Part shown: positions 51,796 to 61,462 of the stretch, piece by piece
Layout: every line of letters begins with the position of its first letter
Position numbering within the stretch: position 1 is the stretch's first letter
DNA from: Runella slithyformis DSM 19594
GTDB taxonomy: Bacteria > Bacteroidota > Bacteroidia > Cytophagales > Spirosomataceae
Assembly (NCBI RefSeq): GCF_000218895.1
Contig: NC_015703.1
Coordinates: 124,001-188,000 of the forward strand
Reading direction: 5' to 3'
DNA: 64,000 nt
Program-made: the position numbers and the translations under genes
The notes under the pieces: model-generated
What the model was told of the DNA's origin: nothing
What the model saw: the letters and a program-made list of their open reading frames with translations, nothing else
Databases searched by the model: none

Positions 51796-53634
51796 ATGTG
51801 CGGAATTGTAGCTTATGTAGGTCACCGCGAAGCGTGTCCTCTTATCCTCAAGGGGCTTAAACGTCTGGAATATCGCGGTTATGACAGTGCGGGAGTAGCA
51901 CTTCTCAACGGTAAAGGTTTGAACATTTACAAAAAGAAAGGAAAAGTACAGGAGCTTGAAAATGAACTGATCAATAAAGATCTGCACGCGACTGTTGGCA
52001 TTGGCCACACGCGTTGGGCTACCCACGGAGAACCCAACGATATCAATGCGCACCCTCATTACTCGAATCATAAAAAACTGGCGATCATCCATAACGGTAT
52101 CATCGAAAATTATGACAGCCTGAAACAGGCCCTCCTTAAAAAAGGACATGAATTTCGTTCTCAGACGGATTCGGAAGTACTGGTGCATTTCATTGAAGAC
52201 ATTCAGCAGGAAACCGACTGTTCGCTGGAAGATGCCGTTCGGCTTGCCTTACAGGAAGTTGTGGGCGCATATGCCATTGTGCTGATGTCGCAGGATGACC
52301 CTACGCAGTTGATCGCCGCCCGCAAAAGCAGCCCGTTGGTGATCGGCGTAGGTGAAAATGAGTTTTTCTTTGCCTCCGACGCCACGCCCATCATTGAGTA
52401 CACCAAAGATGTGATCTATCCGGAAGATCATCAGATTGCGCTTGTACGCAATGGGGAGCTTAAAATTGTCAACCTCGAAAACGAACGTCAGACGCCCTAC
52501 ATTCAAAAGCTGGAGCTGGAATTGGAAGCCATTGAAAAAGGCGGCTACGACCACTTCATGTTGAAAGAGATCTTCGAGCAGCCCCGCTCCATTGCCGACA
52601 GTATGCGCGGGCGGGTCAACAGCCAAGAAGAGATATTGCAATTGGGAGGTTTACGCGATTACATGGACAAACTCGCCCTCGCCAAGCGCATCATCATTGT
52701 CGGTTGCGGTACGTCGTGGCACGCCGGGCTGGTGGCCGAATACGTTTTTGAAGAACTCGCCCGAATCCCCGTAGAAGTTGAATATGCTTCTGAGTTTCGT
52801 TACCGTAATCCCATCATTCACGCTGATGACTTCGTCATTGCCATTTCTCAATCCGGGGAGACCGCTGATACCCTGGCGGCCATTCAGTTGGCTAAATCAA
52901 AAGGAGCGACCATTTTCGGCGTGTGCAATGTCGTCGGCTCTTCCATTGCCCGTGAGACCCACGCGGGAGCGTATACCCATGCCGGACCGGAGATCGGCGT
53001 AGCAAGTACGAAAGCCTTTACCGCTCAGGTAACGGTGCTGACGCAGATGGCGGTGGCCATGGCGCACAAACGCGGCACGATCACTGAAGAACTTTATCGG
53101 CAATTACTCCTCGACCTTTCAGCTATTCCCCAAAAGGTCGAGCAGGTACTTAAAGCCGCCGATCGAATCAAAGAGATCGCTTATATCTTTACCTACGCCC
53201 GCAATTTCATTTATCTCGGGCGCGGTCTCAACTTTCCCGTTGCGCTGGAGGGGGCGCTCAAACTGAAAGAGATCTCGTACATCCACGCCGAAGGCTACCC
53301 GGCTGCCGAAATGAAGCACGGCCCCATTGCGCTCATTGATGAAGACATGCCCGTGGTTTTTATTGCCACCAAAGACAGTTCTTACGAAAAGATCGTATCC
53401 AATATTCAGGAAGTAAAAGCCCGCAAAGGCCGCGTCATTGCCATCGTGACCGAAGGAGATACCCTCATTCCGGGCATGGTCGATTTTGTGATCGAAGTGC
53501 CCGAAACGCACGAGGTACTGATTCCGCTGCTGTCGTCTATTCCTCTCCAACTGCTGTCGTATTACATAGCGGTAATGAGAGGGCGCAATGTAGACCAGCC
53601 GCGCAATTTGGCAAAATCGGTCACCGTAGAATAA
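51796..53634 (+). CDS. glmS: Glucosamine-fructose-6-phosphate aminotransferase (isomerizing)
   Basis: Makes glucosamine-6-phosphate from fructose-6-phosphate and glutamine, the first step to UDP-GlcNAc. 612 residues. Cys2 (MCGIVAYVGHREA) is the glutaminase nucleophile; GHTRWATHGEP is in the class II glutamine amidotransferase domain (1-230). Two SIS domains follow (SQSGETADT near 355; LGRGLNFPVALEGALKLKE near 475) and the tail ends NLAKSVTVE. The ATG at 51796 places Cys at position 2 as required. The 150-bp AT-rich leader shows no ribozyme-like structure I can recognise. Confidence 0.97.
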   Translation: MCGIVAYVGHREACPLILKGLKRLEYRGYDSAGVALLNGKGLNIYKKKGKVQELENELINKDLHATVGIGHTRWATHGEPNDINAHPHYSNHKKLAIIHNGIIENYDSLKQALLKKGHEFRSQTDSEVLVHFIEDIQQETDCSLEDAVRLALQEVVGAYAIVLMSQDDPTQLIAARKSSPLVIGVGENEFFFASDATPIIEYTKDVIYPEDHQIALVRNGELKIVNLENERQTPYIQKLELELEAIEKGGYDHFMLKEIFEQPRSIADSMRGRVNSQEEILQLGGLRDYMDKLALAKRIIIVGCGTSWHAGLVAEYVFEELARIPVEVEYASEFRYRNPIIHADDFVIAISQSGETADTLAAIQLAKSKGATIFGVCNVVGSSIARETHAGAYTHAGPEIGVASTKAFTAQVTVLTQMAVAMAHKRGTITEELYRQLLLDLSAIPQKVEQVLKAADRIKEIAYIFTYARNFIYLGRGLNFPVALEGALKLKEISYIHAEGYPAAEMKHGPIALIDEDMPVVFIATKDSSYEKIVSNIQEVKARKGRVIAIVTEGDTLIPGMVDFVIEVPETHEVLIPLLSSIPLQLLSYYIAVMRGRNVDQPRNLAKSVTVE

Positions 53635-53696
53635 CGGAAGTCACATCAAACCGCTTTTGTTATTTTTGCAGGGTATTCACCCCCTTCATTTTTTAA

Positions 53697-54101
53697 ATGC
53701 AAAAATTAAACCGTCGTTCTTTTTTAACCGTAACCGCCGCTGCCGCTATCGGTACCGGCACTATCCCTTCAATTATGGCTGCTCCTGCACAAAAACAACT
53801 CGTTCATCACGTATTCTTTTGGTTGAAAAACCCCGGCTCCACCGCCGACCGCGATAAGTTGGTGGAAGGTATCAAGACCTTAGCAAAAATAGAAACCATC
53901 CGTAAACTCCACGTGGGCGTATTGGCCAGCACCGAAAAACGGGACGTAGTAGATACGAGCTGGGATGTATCTGAACTGATGTTTTTTGACGATACGGCCG
54001 GACAGAAAGTATACCAAGACCATCCGATCCATCAGGAGTTCATCAAAAACTACTCCCATTTATGGAGTAAAGTAGTGGTCTATGACGCCATGGAAGCTTA
54101 G
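53697..54101 (+). CDS. Dabb-domain (stress-responsive A/B barrel) protein, Tat signal
   Basis: 134 residues: the twin-arginine signal NRRSFLTVTAAAAIG at the N-terminus, then a Dabb ferredoxin-like domain with LVHHVFFWLKNPGSTADRDK, IRKLHVGVLASTEKR and YQDHPIHQEFIKNYS. Dabb proteins are small dimers of varied, mostly unknown function; export by Tat suggests a folded or cofactor-bound protein. It starts 62 bp after glmS, maybe on its own transcript. Confidence 0.88.
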   Translation: MQKLNRRSFLTVTAAAAIGTGTIPSIMAAPAQKQLVHHVFFWLKNPGSTADRDKLVEGIKTLAKIETIRKLHVGVLASTEKRDVVDTSWDVSELMFFDDTAGQKVYQDHPIHQEFIKNYSHLWSKVVVYDAMEA

Positions 54102-54194
54102 CTTAGCCTGTTTCAGCATAAAACAGTGGCATTCTATGCGATTTGTGAATGATTTACCGTTAGTGTTAACAACAACCATTCATTAAACAAACGT

Positions 54195-54434
54195 ATGTGG
54201 CTTGAACAAAACAATAAACTCGTCCGGGAATATGAATTTGACGACTTCAAAGAAGCCTTTGCTTTCATGACCAAAGTCGCCGAAGTGGCGGAGCAGATGA
54301 ACCATCACCCTTGGTGGTCAAACGTGTATAACAAAGTAACGTTTGAGCTTTCTACGCACGATGCCGGCGATAAAATCACCGAAAAAGACGAAGCCCTGGC
54401 CGATGCCATTGAAGCGATTTTTGAGGCGATGTAG
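54195..54434 (+). CDS. Pterin-4a-carbinolamine dehydratase
   Basis: A 79-residue protein (family 75-100). The active-site motif [14 protein letters not shown] (E-x-x-N-H-H-P) and [14 protein letters not shown] are clear. It dehydrates 4a-hydroxytetrahydrobiopterin to recycle the cofactor of aromatic amino acid hydroxylases; in bacteria without phenylalanine hydroxylase it may act on molybdopterin or other pterins. A strong bidirectional terminator follows. Confidence 0.93.
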   Translation: MWLEQNNKLVREYEFDDFKEAFAFMTKVAEVAEQMNHHPWWSNVYNKVTFELSTHDAGDKITEKDEALADAIEAIFEAM

Positions 54435-54460
54435 ATTCTTTTTAAAGTATTCCGGAACAC

Positions 54461-54499
54461 AAAAAGCGCCCTCATCGCAAAGCAATGAGGGCGCTTTTT
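54461..54499. terminator. Bidirectional terminator, hairpin copy A
   Basis: A perfect 15-bp stem AAAAAGCGCCCTCAT / ATGAGGGCGCTTTTT with 9-nt loop CGCAAAGCA. It serves the dehydratase gene and the convergent lipoprotein gene. The central 25 nt (54468-54492) recur exactly at 55048-55072. Confidence 0.92.
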
Positions 54500-54537
54500 A
54501 CTTTGAGCAGATAAAGTATACCCCATTATGAGAGGTA

Positions 54538-54981
54538 TCAATCCGTTTTTTTAGAAAATTGATACTTATTGAATTTAAAACACATGGGTATGGGTTTTAC
54601 TGATTTCTTGATGACGGCTATCTCTACAACTCTAGCATAGCATTCCAGAGAAGTATCTACTATGACGTTCCCTTTTGCATAACTCAGCTTGTAAAGCGTA
54701 TGATTGGTAGAGGGTCGCATTTCTTTTGGATAATTGAATGATACTTCGAGACTGGAGTCAATAGCTGCATTCATAGAGAATGCAATATTGAATACATTAC
54801 CTGTCCAATTGTTTGTTTTTAATGTAAAAGTGGTATCCTTTGTGATATTCATGCAAATGGGCTGATTGGCTTCTTTACGATCACAACCCGTTGCGGTCAA
54901 AATACAGCCCATTATAAGGATACCATATTGGGCCTTTCTTAATGCAACAATAGAATTATTCAATGCCTTCCGGAGCTTCAT
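54538..54981 (-). CDS. Hypothetical lipoprotein
   Basis: 147 residues: hydrophobic signal (about residues 17-31) and lipobox TATGC with Cys33, then a beta-rich domain of about 110 residues with three further Cys. No family recognised. It lies alone between two hairpins with identical cores (54468-54492 and 55048-55072), which suggests a recent insertion at a terminator or a duplication of it. Base composition is more AT-rich than the neighbouring genes. Confidence 0.7.
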   Translation of the reverse strand: MKLRKALNNSIVALRKAQYGILIMGCILTATGCDRKEANQPICMNITKDTTFTLKTNNWTGNVFNIAFSMNAAIDSSLEVSFNYPKEMRPSTNHTLYKLSYAKGNVIVDTSLECYARVVEIAVIKKSVKPIPMCFKFNKYQFSKKTD

Positions 54982-55045
54982 AGATTTGATAGGTAGAAAA
55001 CAAAAAAGGGTGGCGCAAAGATTCTTTTACCAAAACAAACAAAAA

Positions 55046-55074
55046 AAGCCCTCATCGCAAAGCAATGAGGGCTT
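55046..55074 (-). terminator. ATP synthase operon terminator, hairpin copy B
   Basis: AAGCCCTCAT (55046-55055) pairs with ATGAGGGCTT (55065-55074), loop CGCAAAGCA. On the minus strand it is followed by a run of T, 29 bp after the atpH stop. The core is identical to copy A. Confidence 0.9.
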
Positions 55075-55102
55075 CTGTCACTCTAAGCAGATAAAAAATA
55101 TC

Positions 55103-55639
55103 TTAGTTGAGCAACGTCAATTTTAAATCGTTCAGGCGCGTACGAATAGACGCATCTATTTGCCGGTCTCCCACGCGCAACACGTATCCTCCAATGAGTT
55201 TCTCGTCTACTCTTTCTTCCAGTTCTACCGTTTTACCGGTAGCTTCCGCTACGATACTCATAAATTCGTTACGCAGCGGAGCGGTCAATGGCATCGAAGA
55301 AGTAATGATTGCCTTCACAATACCTTTTTTCTCATCATACAGCTTCACAAACTCCTCGGCAATGCTGAACATGATCGCCTCGCGGTTCTTCTTCGTAATG
55401 ATGGTAAAGATGGTATAAGAAGTAGAGCTTACTCTGGTTTTAAATACTCCTTCCAGAATAGCCAATTTCTTGTCGTGACGTACCACAGGGCTTTTCAGGG
55501 CCAACATCAATCCACGATTTTCTTCGGCGGTTTTCTTGAAGAAAAGCATGTCCTGATAAACAGTGTCCACCACGTTTTGTTCCTGTGCCAAGTCGATGAG
55601 TGATTTGGCGTATCGTAATGCTACGGTAGATTCAGACAT
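55103..55639 (-). CDS. atpH: ATP synthase F1 delta subunit
   Basis: 178 residues, usual length. VALRYAKSLIDLAQEQN at the N-terminus and VELEERVDEKLIGGYVLRVGDRQIDAS near the C-terminus are the classic delta/OSCP motifs. It links the F1 head to the b-subunit stalk. It follows atpF in the same direction after a 64-bp gap. It is the last gene of this operon in the window; a terminator follows and no atpA or atpG is found downstream. Confidence 0.95.
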   Translation of the reverse strand: MSESTVALRYAKSLIDLAQEQNVVDTVYQDMLFFKKTAEENRGLMLALKSPVVRHDKKLAILEGVFKTRVSSTSYTIFTIITKKNREAIMFSIAEEFVKLYDEKKGIVKAIITSSMPLTAPLRNEFMSIVAEATGKTVELEERVDEKLIGGYVLRVGDRQIDASIRTRLNDLKLTLLN

Positions 55640-55703
55640 AATTTATTGAGCAGTTACCATTGAACGATCATCTGACCCATGTTCAATGTGGAATGATGAA
55701 TGA

Positions 55704-56198
55704 CTAGTTCAGTCTTGCTTCTTTGGCCAGATCAGCTACTAATTTCTCCTGAGCGGACTTGTCGCCCAATTCGTTACGCAATACTTTTTCGGCGATATCA
55801 AGCGAGATCGTCACGATCTCCTTCTTCATTTGGGCAACAATGGCAACGCGCTCGTTGTTGATGGCTTCGCGCGCATCTTCAATGATGCGTTTTCCTTCAA
55901 CGCTTGCCCGGTCTTTTGCTTCGGCGATCAGGCGGTCGGCAGATTCTTTGGCAGATTTCAAAATGCTGTCGCGCTCGGCACGGGCCTGGGCCAACAATTT
56001 CTCGTTGTCAGACTGTAGCTTCGCCATGTCGGCACGGGTTTTTTCGGCCAGGTCAAGCGCGCTTTGAATCTGATGTTCGCGTTCTTTCAAGCCATTCATG
56101 ATGGGTTTCCAGGCCGCTACGCGGAGGATGACCACCAGGATAACAAATACCACCAACATCCAGAAAAGTAAGCCGATTGCGGGGGTTAACAATTCCAT
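55704..56198 (-). CDS. atpF: ATP synthase F0 b subunit
   Basis: 164 residues: one N-terminal membrane helix (PAIGLLFWMLVVFVILVVIL), then a long charged helix (AWKPIMNGLKEREHQIQSAL onward) forming the peripheral stalk. Length and layout match bacterial b subunits. Same operon as atpE upstream (113-bp gap) and atpH downstream. Confidence 0.95.
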   Translation of the reverse strand: MELLTPAIGLLFWMLVVFVILVVILRVAAWKPIMNGLKEREHQIQSALDLAEKTRADMAKLQSDNEKLLAQARAERDSILKSAKESADRLIAEAKDRASVEGKRIIEDAREAINNERVAIVAQMKKEIVTISLDIAEKVLRNELGDKSAQEKLVADLAKEARLN

Positions 56199-56311
56199 TT
56201 GAATACAGTTTACAGTTTTGAGATAATAATTTAGAATTCCTTCTGTTTCCTAAAAAAGGAGTATTTCGTACCGACGCCTAATGCGCACGGTACGAAATAC
56301 GGTTGTTGCAA

Positions 56312-56587
<276 letters not shown>

Positions 56588-56633
56588 TTATATAGTGAAA
56601 CAAAAGAATTCAAAAGAAAACGGTATGCCTGAA

Positions 56634-57731
56634 CTAGTGTCCGTGATCGGCTTCGTGGCTCTCTTCAATGGAGCTACCGATATACATCGACGTCAACAGC
56701 GTAAAAATAAAGGCTTGCAGGAAGGCCACCAATAACTCAATGACGTTCATGAACAACGTAAAGATGAGCACCAATGGACTGACGGCCCAACCGGTACCGC
56801 CACCGCCTAAATTGTTGGCAATGAAGATCAGTCCCAAAAGGCTCAGGATGATGATGTGACCTGCCGTGATGTTGGCAAAAAGTCGAACCATCAATGAGAA
56901 AGGCTTCATAAATACCCCCACGATCTCCACCGGAATCATAATCGGTAACAACGCCACCGGTACGCCCGTGGGCTTGATCAAGTGAGCGAAATAATGCTTA
57001 TTGGCACTGAAGTGAACAATGATGAAAGTGATAACAGCCAAAATCAGCGTAACGGCGATGTTTCCCGTTAGGTTGGCACCTCCCGGTACCAATCCGAGCA
57101 GGTTGTTTACCCAAATAAAGAAAAACAACGTCAACAGATACGGCAGGTATTTTTCGTATTTAGGGCCAATCGCCGGCTTCACCACCTCATCCCGAATAAA
57201 GAGGATGATAGGCTCCAGAAACGACTGAATGCCTGAGGGAGCTTTTCCTTTATTTTTGGAATAGCCTTTGGCCACCGAAGTAAAGATAAGCAGAAGAATA
57301 ACAGCACTTAACAACAGCGAAGCGACGTTTTTGGTAATGGAAAAATCCAACACGTGTGCCTCTTTGTTGGCTTTGCCATCGGCACCGATCGGATAGATGT
57401 GCTCATGCTCCAATACGTAGCCTAAGGCTTTATTGGGATACACATGATTTTCGTGGTCTTCGTGCGTCGCATCGGGCGAATGATAGAAATTGCTCGACGA
57501 AAATACCTTTAATCCGTTGTCATAAATAATCACCGGCAGAGGCACCGCTGCACCGTGCGCAAATTCCCATTCGTGGGCATCTGCGATGTGGTGCATGATC
57601 ATCTCACCAATGTTGAATTTACTTTCCTTGTGCTCATGGTCATGAGCAGGCTCTTCGGCGAAAGCAACGGAAAAAGTGACAAAAAGCAGCGCGAATGTCG
57701 CGAAAAATGTATGGCGAAAGCTCTGAAACAT
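56634..57731 (-). CDS. atpB: ATP synthase F0 a subunit
   Basis: 365 residues, longer than the 250-270 of proteobacterial forms because of an N-terminal signal-like segment and a His/Glu-rich stretch (EEPAHDHEHKESKFN) with an extra periplasmic region to about residue 125, as usual in Bacteroidetes. The core has PYLLTLFFFIWVNNLLGLVPGG, the essential Arg in FSLMVRLFANITAGH, and a tail with LLTSMYIGSSIEE. It forms the proton channel with the c ring. Confidence 0.96.
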   Translation of the reverse strand: MFQSFRHTFFATFALLFVTFSVAFAEEPAHDHEHKESKFNIGEMIMHHIADAHEWEFAHGAAVPLPVIIYDNGLKVFSSSNFYHSPDATHEDHENHVYPNKALGYVLEHEHIYPIGADGKANKEAHVLDFSITKNVASLLLSAVILLLIFTSVAKGYSKNKGKAPSGIQSFLEPIILFIRDEVVKPAIGPKYEKYLPYLLTLFFFIWVNNLLGLVPGGANLTGNIAVTLILAVITFIIVHFSANKHYFAHLIKPTGVPVALLPIMIPVEIVGVFMKPFSLMVRLFANITAGHIIILSLLGLIFIANNLGGGGTGWAVSPLVLIFTLFMNVIELLVAFLQAFIFTLLTSMYIGSSIEESHEADHGH

Positions 57732-57769
57732 AACTGACGATTAACGAATTACAAATTAAGAATACGGTC

Positions 57770-58135
57770 CTATTCCAAATCGCGGCGCAAGTTACGATAC
57801 AATCCGTAGATTTCAAAACAAGTATAAAATAAATAAAATACAAAAAAGGTAATGACGAAGCTGTTGGGAGAGTTGACCTTGAAATACAAAAATACCCCCA
57901 CGAACACAAGGCACAGTAAAAGCCGAACAACCACCGTAGTGAGGTAGAATTGGACAAATTTATCTCTATTTTCCTTAAAACCCTGCTCCATCAAACGATG
58001 TTGAAGCAGCGAAACTGCAAAGAAAAATGCCAGAATACTCCACTTTTCGGAGTGAATATAAGTCCCCAATGAAAAGTAATCGGCTGCAAAAAGTACAATT
58101 CCCAAAAAGAGGGTAACAAGGATAGTTCGAAACAT
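57770..58135 (-). CDS. Small four-helix membrane protein of the atp operon
   Basis: 121 residues with about four hydrophobic segments and a charged loop HRLMEQGFKENRDKF. It sits between the atpZ/I-like gene and atpB, the place of AtpI-like assembly factors, but the sequence is not a clear AtpI match. It may help c-ring assembly or be an unrelated conserved Bacteroidetes membrane protein. In the same direction, 38 bp upstream of atpB. Confidence 0.8.
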   Translation of the reverse strand: MFRTILVTLFLGIVLFAADYFSLGTYIHSEKWSILAFFFAVSLLQHRLMEQGFKENRDKFVQFYLTTVVVRLLLCLVFVGVFLYFKVNSPNSFVITFFVFYLFYTCFEIYGLYRNLRRDLE

Positions 58136-58225
58136 ATTCTAAAAGTTAATCGACAATAGAGATACAAAATATCGGGCAAGAGGCCACAATGACAAAAAAT
58201 TATTGGGCCAATGACGCTTTCTCCT

Positions 58226-58444
58226 TTATCCCCTGACCTGTTTGATAAAAGTATACAAAGCCGCCCCGATGGAAAGCAGCGACAGGGCCAAGGTCCAGCC
58301 GGGAATTTTGTTTCCCTGCCATTCATCCGGTTTTACACCCACGTAGGTACCCAATCCGATGGTTCCGAGCATTTGCAGGCCCATCCCCGAATAGTTGGCG
58401 TAATTGACGGTACGTTTCGACCTTGGGGTGCTGTTTTTTTTCAT
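58226..58444 (-). CDS. AtpZ/AtpI family protein
   Basis: 72 residues with two membrane helices: YSGMGLQMLGTIGLGTYVGVK and PGWTLALSLLSIGAALYTFI. The G-x-G-x2-hhG...G-x-xxD/E pattern fits the AtpZ/AtpI family encoded at the head of many ATP synthase operons, associated with Mg2+ supply or c-ring assembly. First gene of the operon here; the potassium channel gene ends 35 bp upstream in the same direction. Confidence 0.85.
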   Translation of the reverse strand: MKKNSTPRSKRTVNYANYSGMGLQMLGTIGLGTYVGVKPDEWQGNKIPGWTLALSLLSIGAALYTFIKQVRG

Positions 58445-58479
58445 CTTTTACACTAAGGATTTGAGGATATTATCCCACG

Positions 58480-59466
58480 CTAATTCAGCGGCCTCGGTTC
58501 AAAATCGTGTACTTTCTGTACATCCACGCTGACGATCTCTTCCGTCGTGCTGCTGTCGAACATGGGAATAAACTTTGCCCCCCATACGATTTCTTCGAAG
58601 CGAAACGAATACCGTGCGTGAACGGGCTGCAAAAACGTCTCTTCCGTAGCCCTTACATACACCAAAAACTCGGTGTCCGACTCAGCGAGGCTTTCTTCGG
58701 TAGCTCCATACAAAGGGCTTTCTTCCACAATGGGGTGCACGATGGTCCAGCTCAACGGAAAGAAATTTACCTGACTGCGTTCCAGTTTTAACGGGTAATA
58801 ACGCCGCGAACGCTGTCCGCCGGGCAGGGTTTCGAGACGCGACATGGATACATCGACCCGAATATCGACCAATTCCGTCGGACTTTCGTTGATCATCCGA
58901 AACATCCAGCCGTTGATATCCAAATAGGGCGCAAAGATAGCATTTCGACTGAACAGAATTTTGGGAATCGGGCGGGAAAAACGTCCGTACACCAAACCCG
59001 AGGCAATCGCAAACCCCAACACACCGACCAGCGATTCAAACGATGACAACGCGCTGACCGTCAGACCCGCGGGAGAGACGTGTCCGTAGCCGACCGTCGT
59101 CAGGGTTTGCGCACTGAAAAAGAACGCGCCCCAAAACTGCCCTACCATGTCTGTCGCCTGTATACCCTGAAGGTTTTCCACCCCCAACAGCATATAAAGC
59201 AGGGAGAAAAAGCAGTTGACCACAAAGTAAATCAGGAATACCACTCCAAAAAAACGCGGCCAGGAAAGCACCGTCAGACGGTGAAAAATGTCTAACCACG
59301 CCCAAAATGAAACGTTTACCCGACGCGCATTGAAGCTGCCGTCGGAGTTTATGAGCCTGCCTCTGTCGTTGGTAATGCGCGTCCCAAACCCCAGATCGCG
59401 TCTTTCTTCCTCTTTTTCAAGGAGTTTACTGTTTTTAACTTTCGCAATAAGTCGATGTGTAGCCAT
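58480..59466 (-). CDS. Inward-rectifier potassium channel (KirBac type)
   Basis: 328 residues: slide helix and first membrane helix (FFGVVFLIYFVVNCFFSLLY at about 72-91), pore with selectivity filter T124-VGYG-H, second helix (LSSFESLVGVLGFAIASGLVYG), and a C-terminal immunoglobulin-like cytoplasmic domain with FSRPIPKILFSRNAIFAP. All match KirBac channels. It conducts K+ across the inner membrane. Just upstream of the ATP synthase operon in the same direction with a 35-bp gap; cotranscription is possible but unproven. Confidence 0.94.
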   Translation of the reverse strand: MATHRLIAKVKNSKLLEKEEERRDLGFGTRITNDRGRLINSDGSFNARRVNVSFWAWLDIFHRLTVLSWPRFFGVVFLIYFVVNCFFSLLYMLLGVENLQGIQATDMVGQFWGAFFFSAQTLTTVGYGHVSPAGLTVSALSSFESLVGVLGFAIASGLVYGRFSRPIPKILFSRNAIFAPYLDINGWMFRMINESPTELVDIRVDVSMSRLETLPGGQRSRRYYPLKLERSQVNFFPLSWTIVHPIVEESPLYGATEESLAESDTEFLVYVRATEETFLQPVHARYSFRFEEIVWGAKFIPMFDSSTTEEIVSVDVQKVHDFEPRPLN

Positions 59467-59595
59467 ACGATAATGAAGGATAAAGGATACAGGTACTGTG
59501 TGTTTCTAACAATTTCGCATTTGTTTCCCGTTCATTCCCTTCCTAAAATAAATGAAGACAGTTCCGGAACCCTTACCTTTGCGAAAAATCAGTGT

Positions 59596-60585
59596 GTGAA
59601 AAAAGTATCCATTCTCATCGCCGCCCGCAACGAAGCGGACAATATCCTTTCCTGTTTACAGTCCGTAGCCGCTCTGGAGTACCCGTCCGAATCTCTTCAG
59701 GTACTCATCGGCGACGATGCTTCAGAAGATACAACTGCGGCGTTGATCGACGAATTTATTCGGGACAAACCGCACTTTGAACGTATTGAGATCCGCCCGG
59801 CTGATTCCTTCTCTTCGTTGAAAGGAAAAACCAATGTATTGGCCCAGTTGGCCCGACGCGCCAAGGGGGAGTTTCTTTTTTTTACGGATGCCGATATTGA
59901 AGTTCCAAGGGGCTGGATCGAAAATATGCTGCCGCATTTTAAGTCAAACGTCGGCATCGTCACGGGCATCACGGCCATCAAAGGCGGCGGTTTTTTAGGA
60001 CTTATGCAATCCCTCGAGTGGCTGTTTTATCTGTCATTCATGCGCCTTTTGTCGCTTTTCGGCGTGCCCGTCACCGCCATGGGCAACAACATGGTCGTCA
60101 CACGCCACGCCTATGAGGCCGTGGGGGGCTATGAAACGCTGGGTTTTTCGGTGACGGAAGACTATGCCCTGTTCAGAGCGATTTTGGCAAAAGGGTTCCG
60201 GTTTGTGCAGCTGTTTGACCGCCGCGTGTTGACCTTTTCCAAGCCGATTCCCACCTACGCACAGTTATTGATCCAACGCAAACGCTGGATGTACGGAGCC
60301 ATTTCGCTGCCTTGGGGTCAGCGCATCGGTGTGTATGTCAATGCCTTATTTCTGCCGTTTATGATCATTTTGGGTGTTTTACTGCCCAAGTTCGCCCTTT
60401 GGGTGTTGTTCTTTTACGTCCTTTGCGTAGGTGCGTGGCTCGTAAGCCTATTGAATTGGCTACAGCAACCTCAACTTTTTATCGGTGTGCCTTTTTTCTG
60501 GCTTTATCACATTTTTACGAATTTTGCCATGCTGATCAATTTTTACGTACGAAAAAACACCGTCTGGAAAGGGCGGTTGTATTGA
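59596..60585 (+). CDS. Membrane-anchored GT2 glycosyltransferase
   Basis: 329 residues from a GTG start at 59596 (VKKVSILIAARNEADNI); the frame is open further upstream (ATG 59473) but that part overlaps the divergent promoter and lacks GT features. GT2 domain: nucleotide-binding IGDDASED, metal DxD-like FFTDADIEV, acceptor region SVTEDYALF and QRKRWMYG. Two or three membrane helices at the C-terminus. It probably adds sugars to a lipid or polysaccharide at the inner membrane; the substrate is unknown. Confidence 0.87.
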   Translation: MKKVSILIAARNEADNILSCLQSVAALEYPSESLQVLIGDDASEDTTAALIDEFIRDKPHFERIEIRPADSFSSLKGKTNVLAQLARRAKGEFLFFTDADIEVPRGWIENMLPHFKSNVGIVTGITAIKGGGFLGLMQSLEWLFYLSFMRLLSLFGVPVTAMGNNMVVTRHAYEAVGGYETLGFSVTEDYALFRAILAKGFRFVQLFDRRVLTFSKPIPTYAQLLIQRKRWMYGAISLPWGQRIGVYVNALFLPFMIILGVLLPKFALWVLFFYVLCVGAWLVSLLNWLQQPQLFIGVPFFWLYHIFTNFAMLINFYVRKNTVWKGRLY

Positions 60586-60665
60586 GAATACTTAAAACCG
60601 GGAAATGTAAAACTGAAAAATGTAAAAGTGTTTGGATTTAGAGCACTTTATGATTCAAAACTATA

Positions 60666-61430
60666 ATGATAGAAACCCACGCTCATATTTATGATGAGGT
60701 CTTTAACGAAGACCGTACCGAAATGCTTGACCGCGCCTTTGCGGCGGGAATTACCCAGATCTGGATGCCCAACTGCGACCATACGACCATCGACGGTATG
60801 ATGGCGCTGGCCGAGCAGTATCCGAATGTCTGTAGGCCGATGATGGGTTTGCATCCTACGTATGTCAAGGAGGATTTTGAAAAAGAACTGTATATTGTAG
60901 AAGATTGGCTGAATAAAGCCCGCCCTCAATTCGTAGCCATCGGCGAAATCGGCATGGACCTCTATTGGGATAAAACCTTCGTGGCGCAACAAAAAGAGGC
61001 TTTTTTGACCCAATGCCACTTAGCCCTGAAGCACAATCTTTGGATCGATATTCACAGTCGCAGTGCTTTTTGGGAAGTGGTCGAGCTCATTGAGCAAATC
61101 GCCGACCCGCGCCTGAAGGGCATTTTTCACTGTTTTACCGGCACGCTCGAAGAAGCGCAAAAAGCCATTGAATTAGGGTTTAAGCTCGGAATCGGCGGCG
61201 TAGCTACCTTTAAAAACGGGGGTTTAGACAAGGTGTTACCGTATATTGATTTAGAGCATATTGTGTTGGAAACGGATTGCCCGTATCTGGCACCGGTCCC
61301 GTACCGCGGCAAGCGCAATGAAGTGGCGTACATTCCGCTCATTGCGCAGAAAACAGCTGATCTCATGCAGGTTTCCATCGAAGAGATTGCCGAAAAAACC
61401 AATCAAAATGCATTTCGATTAACGTATTAA
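60666..61430 (+). CDS. TatD family metal-dependent hydrolase
   Basis: 254 residues, TIM-barrel amidohydrolase type: ETHAHIYDE with H5 and H7, AIGEIGMDLYWDK with the bridging Glu, DIHSRSAF, IFHCFTGTLEEA and LETDCPYLAPVPYRGKRNE with the catalytic Asp. TatD proteins are 3'-5' DNases linked to DNA repair and apoptosis-like degradation. The asparaginase gene follows 32 bp later in the same direction, a pairing common in Bacteroidetes (recalled). Confidence 0.95.
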   Translation: MIETHAHIYDEVFNEDRTEMLDRAFAAGITQIWMPNCDHTTIDGMMALAEQYPNVCRPMMGLHPTYVKEDFEKELYIVEDWLNKARPQFVAIGEIGMDLYWDKTFVAQQKEAFLTQCHLALKHNLWIDIHSRSAFWEVVELIEQIADPRLKGIFHCFTGTLEEAQKAIELGFKLGIGGVATFKNGGLDKVLPYIDLEHIVLETDCPYLAPVPYRGKRNEVAYIPLIAQKTADLMQVSIEEIAEKTNQNAFRLTY

Positions 61431-61462
61431 GATAGATTTTCCTACCATTACATTTCCCTCAT

